DNA of 64,000 nucleotides from Zygnema cylindricum (taxonomy: Eukaryota; Streptophyta; Zygnematophyceae; Zygnematales; Zygnemataceae). The notes beneath the pieces are model-generated. The model did not search any database, was not told where the DNA came from, and saw only the letters and a list, made by a program, of their open reading frames with translations. The DNA lies in the NCBI GenBank assembly GCA_037447655.1, contig JBBHKE010002173.1, positions 1-64,000 of the forward strand, given 5' to 3'. This document shows, piece by piece, positions 57,778 through 64,000 of the stretch. Every line of letters starts with the position of its first letter. Positions within the stretch are counted from its first letter, which is position 1. Both the position numbers and the translations under genes were made by a program.

Positions 57778-58773
57778 TGCAATTCTGTGTCCTCCATTGG
57801 ATCACAAAATTCAGGAAGCCTCTAGATAGTTGTTAACTTACCCACTTTCAATGACAGCCACTGCTGCCCAAGCAAACAAACTGACAATCTGAATGCTCAC
57901 CTGTGTAGCTTAGACTCCCCAGAGTCCGTAGGAAAAAGAATCTTTGAAAACGACCAACCAGGCGATAAGTTATGAGGCAGTAAAAATGCCAATTTGTACA
58001 AACTCTCAAAGGGAGAGGTGACTGCCTAATAAAATTTTCTAAGTCCTGATTCCCTTTAATAACTTCTATCTACTGAAGTACGAACCAATCAGATTACTGT
58101 ACCTTATCAAAAAGTACTACTGCCGGTGTACCTTTTGTACGGCCTATGTACGACAAGGCTAATAAGCGGACGCGTGTCCACTTTTCATTCGTCCGTACGT
58201 TCCTCGCAATTCCCGCGACCGAATGCTATCTCTCCACGTGGCTCCAAGTCATGCCACGTCACAAAACGCCAAAGGTACCTTTCCAGGATCTCGGCGAAGA
58301 CGTATGCCGTTGGATACAAACCGGCAATAAATATCGACCGTCGAAACATATGTCAGATTCATTTGTTTCGTGCGGGATTCAGTCCACACTGAATTTGACC
58401 CGTTCTATGATGTTACAATTACATTTCCGTTAATCGGATTAGGCGACGTAACATACTTCAAATATGAATCATACCCTATATACTCTAGCGATCTTCTACG
58501 ACAGACTGGTTAGAGCGGACGGCTACGCCACGCTCTACCGGTCAAGGGTTCGAGTCCTTTTGGGCTCAACATTTTTGCAGAGAGTGACTTAAGGTCACTC
58601 TCTAACCCTGTACATAGAGTGGAGACAGCCATGGCTCTATCATTGTCTCTCTCCTTTAGTGACTACAACAAGTATGGGGGTAAGAGAGAAGAGATGAAGG
58701 CAGGCTGCCTGCATGTTTCTTTTCTGCTAATATATTAAGACCTAGAAAATACCAAAAACTATTTATTTCAACA
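57778..58773 (-). repeat. Putative 3' LTR of the copia element
   Basis: Starts on the minus strand with TGTTGAAATAAATAG after the purine tract and ends CAGAATTGCA. 57,778-58,325 matches 63,114-63,652 by eye at roughly 85%. 58,490-58,575 inside it holds a tRNA-like A box (TGGTTAGAGCGG) and B box (GGTTCGAGTCC) on the plus strand, absent from the other LTR within the window. Confidence 0.68.
58500..58575 (+). mobile_element. tRNA-like Pol III promoter segment within the LTR
   Basis: A box at 58,508-58,519 and B box at 58,547-58,557, with AGAGCG/CGCTCT forming a hairpin between them. No closed acceptor stem, so not a functional tRNA gene. Probably a SINE head inserted in the LTR. Confidence 0.55.
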
Positions 58774-58802
58774 CTCCCCTTATTTTCTATTCTAATTTTA
58801 AT

Positions 58803-61800
58803 TTTTCTTTCAACCCTCATTTTTCCCGACAATATTTAATTTAGGAGAGGGCACAGGTTTGGTCATCATGTTAGCCACCATTTCTTCATCAGGTCTATAC
58901 ACAAGATTTAAAATTTTATTTTCAACTTTTTCTCTCACGAAGCTTAATCTTATGTCCATATGTTTTGCTTTAAAATGGTGTTTTGGATTGGCTGTTATTG
59001 CAATTGCAGCTTGATTATCGTAAAAGACTTCATGCACTCCCTCCTTCATATATCCCTGTTCTTGCAACAATGACTTCACCCACATTAGTTCTTTTAAGTT
59101 GGAACAAGATGCCATATACTCAGCCTCTATAGTAGACTGAGCAACCAGTTTTTGTTGCTTACTGCTCCAACAGCAAGCACCTTCCCCCAAATACAAAACA
59201 TATCCAGAAGTGCATCTTCTCATAGGTGCATACCCATAACTGGCATCACTCCAAGTGGTGATATCAGTGTGCTCCGCTCCCAAATACAACCATAATTCTC
59301 TGGTTCCAACCAGATATCTCATGACTCTTTTGGCTGCCTCCCAATCTCTCTTTCTAGTATCGTTAAGACTCCTACTTAGGACTCCTACTGCTGCCGCTAT
59401 GTCCGACCTTGTACAGTTCATAAAGTAGACCAAACTTCCTACGACCTGTCTGTAAGGAATAGACTTTATAAACTCTCTCTCCTATGGACTCATTTGATCA
59501 TCTAAGATTATCACTCCTCCTTCTACACTCCCATCACTTACTTTCTTCAAGTCCATGGGAGTGGTACAACTGTTAGCTTTCTCCATTTGAAATTTCTCAA
59601 GCATATTTCCTATTGCTTTTTTTTGAGTGAGTCTTATGATCCTCTTCCCTCTGTCTCTTTCCATTTGAATTCCCAAAATATATCTTGCCTCCCCTAAATC
59701 TTTCATGTCAAATCTGCTCTTAAGATCCTATTTTAACTTATTGATCTTTTCCAAAGACATACTTAACACAAGCAGATCATCCACATAAATTGAAATAAAG
59801 ATCACACCATTCGCATCTTCAAACATATAGATAGAATTGTCAGAGCTGATCCTGATATATCATAGACCAGTAAGAAATTCATCTAGTTTCTTATTCCACG
59901 GTCGGGGAGCATGCTTAAGTCCATATAAGGATTTTATCAGCATGCAGACTTTACACTCTTCCCCATTCTCTACAAACACCTCCGGTCGCCTCATGAAGAT
60001 TCCTTCCTCTAACTCACCATTGAGGAAGGCGGTCTTAATGTCCATCTTATGTATTTCCATGTTTTCCGCTGCTGCTAGACTGAGGAGAATCCTTACTGCG
60101 TGAAACGAACAACTGGGGTAAACGTCTTCTCATAGTCAATCCCTTCTTTTTGGGTGAACCCCTTTGCCACCAAACAAACCTTATATCTTTCAATGGTATT
60201 ATCAAGGTTTAGTTTTAGTTTAAAGACCCATTTACACCCAATAGGTTTTCTATCTAGAGGGCAATCCGCTAGTTCCTAGGTGTTTGGTTCCATGATGGAA
60301 GCCATCTCATCATTTATGGCCCTGATCCATCTGTCCTTTTCTGGACTGTTTATTGCCTCTAAGTATGACCAAGGCTCATAAAGATGTGATAGCTTAGTTA
60401 CCTTATAAGCGGCATGTTTCTCTTGTTGCCTTTTGCTGCTCCTTCTCTCCCCTTCAAATTCTGAAGCAGGAATAGAGGGAAATCTCGGGTTTTTACTTAG
60501 TGTCTCATTAGCTCCCCTATCCATGGAAGATGGTTCCGGTTCCTCCTCTTTTGTCTCCTCGAAGTCCATGGGAATATGTGGGGTATCTGGTAGCTCTCCC
60601 GTATTATGGATCTTCCCTGAATCTGCAATCAGGGTCTCACTAATATCCTTTTCGGGAAAATTAGAGTTATCCTCACTCTCGGACTCAAACCTGATTCTTA
60701 TCTTTTTAGTATATTTGAAAGGGTCAATTGACTATCCCTCATCCATGACAACTAGGTGTTTGACCAGAATGATATCTTGCTTTGCTAAGTGATAAACTCT
60801 ATATCACTTAACATCCTCATCATATCCCACAAAATATCCAGGTTTTTTCTTAGCATCAAGTTTCCAGTTTTTCTTATCCGTATCTAGACTGTAAACTTGG
60901 CTACCAAATACTTTAAGGTGAGAGATATCTGGTTTCCTTCCAACCCATCTTTCATAAGGTGTCATACCTTTGACTGCTGATGTATGGACTCAATTTTTAA
61001 TGTAGTTGGCACAGTTTATAACTTCTACCCAAAATCTCTTTCCTATTTTCTTGTCAGCCAATATACTGCATACACTATCTCTTACTGTTCGCTTTAGCCT
61101 CTCTGCTACCCCATTCTGTTCCACATTATGTGGTACAGTTTTCTGGTGGTGAACTCCCTCATCTCTTAAGTATTCCTCAAACTGGCTAGAGGTATATTCT
61201 TCCCCATTATCACTCCTTATTCTCTTAATGGGGGTTCCATGCAACTTCTCACTTCAAGCTTTGTATTCTTTGAAGTAAGTTGGTGTTTTTGCCTTTGTTT
61301 TTAGAAAATAAACTCTAGAGTACCTAGACCAGTCATCAGTGATTGTCAACATATATCTTTTCCCTCCAAGTGAGGGTATCCTTGCTGGTCCCCAGATATC
61401 AATGTGGATCAAATCTAGTACCTTTTCACCCCTATATGTGGCGGCTTTAGGAAAAGGAAGTCTGTGAGATTTTCCTTGGGCACAACCACTACGTTCATCC
61501 ACCATTTTATTATAACTGAATTGAATGCCTTCTACTACACCAAGCTTCTTCATCTCCCTCAACCTATCAAAATCCACATGCCCCAACCGCTTATGCCAAA
61601 TCATCAATTTTGGGACACCAACATAGTAAGCAATTTTTTTTTCACTACTCAAGTTAAGCCTAAACATTCCTTGGCTACCCTTATCTGCAGTGAAGTAAAC
61701 TTCATCCCCATACTTGGCTGTAAAGACTCCCTTTCTAGTGAAAGTATCAAACTCTTTGTCATCTAACACAGATGTAGAAACAAGATTTTTACTCAGCTGA

Positions 61801-63133
61801 GGAATATAAAGCACATCTGAGAAAGTGAGAATAGAAGTCTTACCCTCTACTAAAACTTTCAGGTCAACTGATCCCACTAGATCTGTAGTAACAACTCTCC
61901 CATCCCCTTTCTCTATTTCTATAGTAGGGATTTTCCTTAGCTTAGTGAAGAGGTCCTTGTCACGACACATATGCATAGATGCACCTGAGTCGATGATCCA
62001 TCCTTCCTGTGGAGCTTCCCAAATTGCTCCAAGGGCACACTTTTATCTCCGAGGGATCTCCTTCTCCTCCAGACTCTCGTCAAGAAGAAGCTCCCCATCC
62101 TCCTCAGAGGACTCGTCATCGGTGTCTCCTATCACCTTTGTGACCCAAAGTGCCTTTTTCTTCCCTCCAGAAGAACCCTCTCCTTGGTTCTCTTTGAGCC
62201 TCAGCTCCGCCAGCTTGGCACAATCCGCAATAAAGTGCCCTGACTTTTTGCAAAAATGAAATAGGCCCTTTGGGGGCCTCGGTCCTCCAGGTTGGACTGT
62301 TTCTCCTTTGTATGGCTTTTTCGGTTTTGATCTCCACCTATCCCCTCCGACGGCTAGAGCTTGAACGCTCTTTCCACCTCCCCTGATCTCCATGGTATTT
62401 TCCTGCACAAGTATCATCCTGACCACTATATTCCAATCCATGAACTATCTGTCATTTCTTGTACTCGGTACACTAAGTTCTTATACTCGTCTGGTAACTT
62501 CGTGATGAGAGTGTTAACTTTCATTTTGATTGTGCTTGTCCAACCAACACTTTCCATCTCCATATACAAACAAGAAAGATCATTGCAATAATCTAACATC
62601 TTTCCTCCTTTGTACATGTAACTCACTAGCTTTTGCTCAGCCAACTGGAGCTCCTGAATTGTACCAGCTCTATAGATCTCCACCAAACTTTCCCACAACT
62701 CCTCGGCCTTGTAAATATTAAGGTGAGAGGTGGCCAATGCTTGAGTAAGCTGCCTTAGAATGATGTTCTTGGCAGTCATGTTTATGTCTTCCCACATTTG
62801 AACATCGTTCTCCACTGTCTTCACGGCCGCTGCTCTTGGTGCCATGGCAATAAGGGTGAGGGGTGTCTCCTTCCCTTTCCCTTTTTCGGACACATTGCTG
62901 TCCCTATCATCTGCCTCCTCCGCGGAAGCAGTCGTTGCTGCAGAAAACCTTACTCCTCCAAATCCTGGCGGAGTTCCCGAAGGTGGACATTTCACTTGCC
63001 CACTAACGATACCCCAGTATCGTTTTACACACAAAGCTCCCATCATCATGGCTTCCCAAAAGATGAACCCACATCTATTTAAAGTGGGTACCCTAGAGGG
63101 TGGGCCCATAACTTGCAATTCTGTGTCCTCCAT
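58803..63133 (-). pseudogene. Copia gag-pol polyprotein, broken by several stops and shifts
   Basis: In order on the minus strand: gag (62,426-62,850, with LTQALATSHLNIYKAEELWE), a zinc knuckle near 62,240 reading FHFCKKSGHFIADC with its first cysteine lost, protease DSGAS near 61,985, GAG-pre-integrase and integrase (WHKRLGHVDF at about 61,590, HIDIWGP, RSDNGEEY, EQNGVAER), reverse transcriptase (MDIKTAFLNGELEEG at about 60,040, YVDDLLV near 59,780, LGEARYILGIQMERD at 59,690) and RNase H (TRSDIAAAVGVLSR, STIEAEYMAS, KHMDIRLSFVREKV, ending near 58,810). The integrase zinc finger has SGCAQGK with one of the CXXC cysteines replaced. The frame is interrupted between 59,434-59,481, 59,707-59,860, 60,061-60,275, 60,570-60,990 and at about 61,250. 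Not autonomous. Confidence 0.9.
63099..63112 (-). promoter_or_regulatory. Primer-binding site complementary to the anticodon arm of initiator tRNA-Met
   Basis: GTTATGGGCCCACC on the minus strand is a 14-base perfect complement of the anticodon stem-loop of plant initiator methionine tRNA (GGTGGGCCCATAAC, from established tRNA sequence knowledge), rather than of its 3' end. It sits one base inside the 5' LTR boundary. Confidence 0.72.
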
Positions 63134-64000
63134 TGGACTACAGAATACAGGAAGCCTCTAGATAGTTGTTAACTAGCCCACTTTAATCCACAGCCACTGC
63201 TCGCCCGGCAATCAACCTGATAATCTGAATGCATCCGTGTGCAGCGTGGACTCCCCTGAGTCCGTAGGAAAAAGAATCTCTGAAAACGCCCAACCAGGCG
63301 ATAAGTTATGAGGCAGTAAAAATGCAAATTTGTACAAACTCTCAAAGGGAGAGGTGACTGCCTACCAAAATTTTCTAAGTCCTGATTTCCTCTAATAACT
63401 TCTATCTACTAAGGTACGGACCAATCAGATTACTGTACCGTACCAAAAAGTACTACTACCGGTGTACCTTTTGTACGGCCTATGTACGACAGGACTATTA
63501 AGCGGACGCGTGTCTCCTTTTCACTCGTCCGTACATTCCTCGGAATTCCTATAACCGAATGTCATCCCTCCACGTGGCTCTAGGTCATGCCACGTCACTA
63601 AACGCCAAAGTGACTACTCCGAGATTTCGGCGATGATGTGCGTCGTTGGATTTGCAGCGAGACGCAATCTTAGCCGTAATAAATACTTGCGCGATATTTG
63701 TTTCGTTGTCGAAACAAAATGCGTGGTATCCGTTTTCAATTGGTACATTCATAAAACTGTATCCATGTACGTCGTACACAGTTTTAGTTAAATGGATTTG
63801 CTCCTTCCTAAATATATATATATATATATATCTATCACATCCTATGGCATTTAGCATTGGTCCTAGTCTAGTAGGATAAAGCTGACCTCTTTTGGCCAGC
63901 TTGACGAACCGTAGGTATCGGGATCAACTCAAGGGTCCATCAAGTAAATTTTTAGTAGCCTTAACAATATCTGCCTGTTTAACTAAGGCAACCATGGATC
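63114..64000 (-). repeat. Putative 5' LTR of the copia element, cut by the window edge
   Basis: 63,114-63,652 matches the 3' LTR. Beyond that, only short shared words (for example TATTTATT and GAAACAAAT on the minus strand) remain. A TA microsatellite lies at 63,811-63,830. If the LTRs are of equal length, this one would end about 110 bases past the window. Confidence 0.62.

Larger units (their letters stand above)
57778..64000 (-). mobile_element. Degenerate Ty1/copia LTR retrotransposon, running off the right edge
   Basis: A minus-strand polyprotein lies between direct repeats 57,778-58,773 (3' LTR) and 63,114 onward (5' LTR, incomplete). The primer-binding site GTTATGGGCCCACC at 63,112-63,099 starts one base from the LTR end. 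The polypurine tract AGGGGAG at 58,780-58,774 precedes TGTTGAAAT. The LTRs align well for about 550 bp next to the outer/inner left boundary and poorly beyond, so each has had private insertions or rearrangement. Confidence 0.83.

Noticed and set aside
58500-58575. Functional tRNA gene
   Set aside because: A and B boxes are present, but no acceptor stem or proper anticodon stem can be formed.

Overview
The window is nuclear DNA of a streptophyte, most likely a land plant. Four spliced genes point that way: a trichome-birefringence-like (TBL) polysaccharide O-acetyltransferase, a DUF674 gene, an R2R3-MYB factor and a plant-like COQ5. A copia element also carries a primer site matching the plant initiator tRNA. 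I cannot narrow the lineage further. Most of the sequence is AT-rich, with long GA/CT arrays and many small inverted-repeat transposons.

Layout. 163-2,502: three exons of COQ5 on the minus strand, cut by the left edge, inside GA/CT microsatellites. 2,600-4,700: simple repeats and a degenerate telomere-like array. 4,690-17,780: an almost unbroken carpet of Stowaway-like MITEs (TIR starting CACCG, flanked by TA), with PIF/Harbinger-like elements nested in two of them. 18,385-22,738: a five-exon R2R3-MYB gene on the minus strand, with tRNA-derived SINE-like pieces in its introns. 23,400-31,300: more MITEs and unique intergenic DNA. 33,809-39,835: one uninterrupted minus-strand ORF of 2,008 codons that I do not recognise. 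40,290-41,880: a MITE end, a 10-N gap and two copia reverse-transcriptase remnants in inverted orientation. 43,734-45,820: MITEs. 47,293-51,489: a complete eight-exon TBL gene on the plus strand. 52,240-53,050: a minisatellite. 53,681-54,842: a three-exon DUF674 gene on the minus strand, whose frame is broken by an exact 35-bp tandem duplication. 55,300-64,000: a copia remnant, MITEs and a large decayed copia element on the minus strand running off the right edge.

The genes do not form a pathway or cluster: COQ5 acts in mitochondrial ubiquinone synthesis, MYB in transcription, TBL in wall-polysaccharide acetylation, and DUF674 is of unknown role. What links the window is local tandem duplication that hits gene structure three times. 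COQ5 carries six tandem copies of an intron acceptor plus exon start. TBL carries three copies of an exon end plus donor. DUF674 carries the 35-bp frame-breaking duplication. The other strong themes are in-window proof of TA and three-base target duplications for two MITE groups, and a copia element that appears to be primed by the anticodon region of initiator tRNA.
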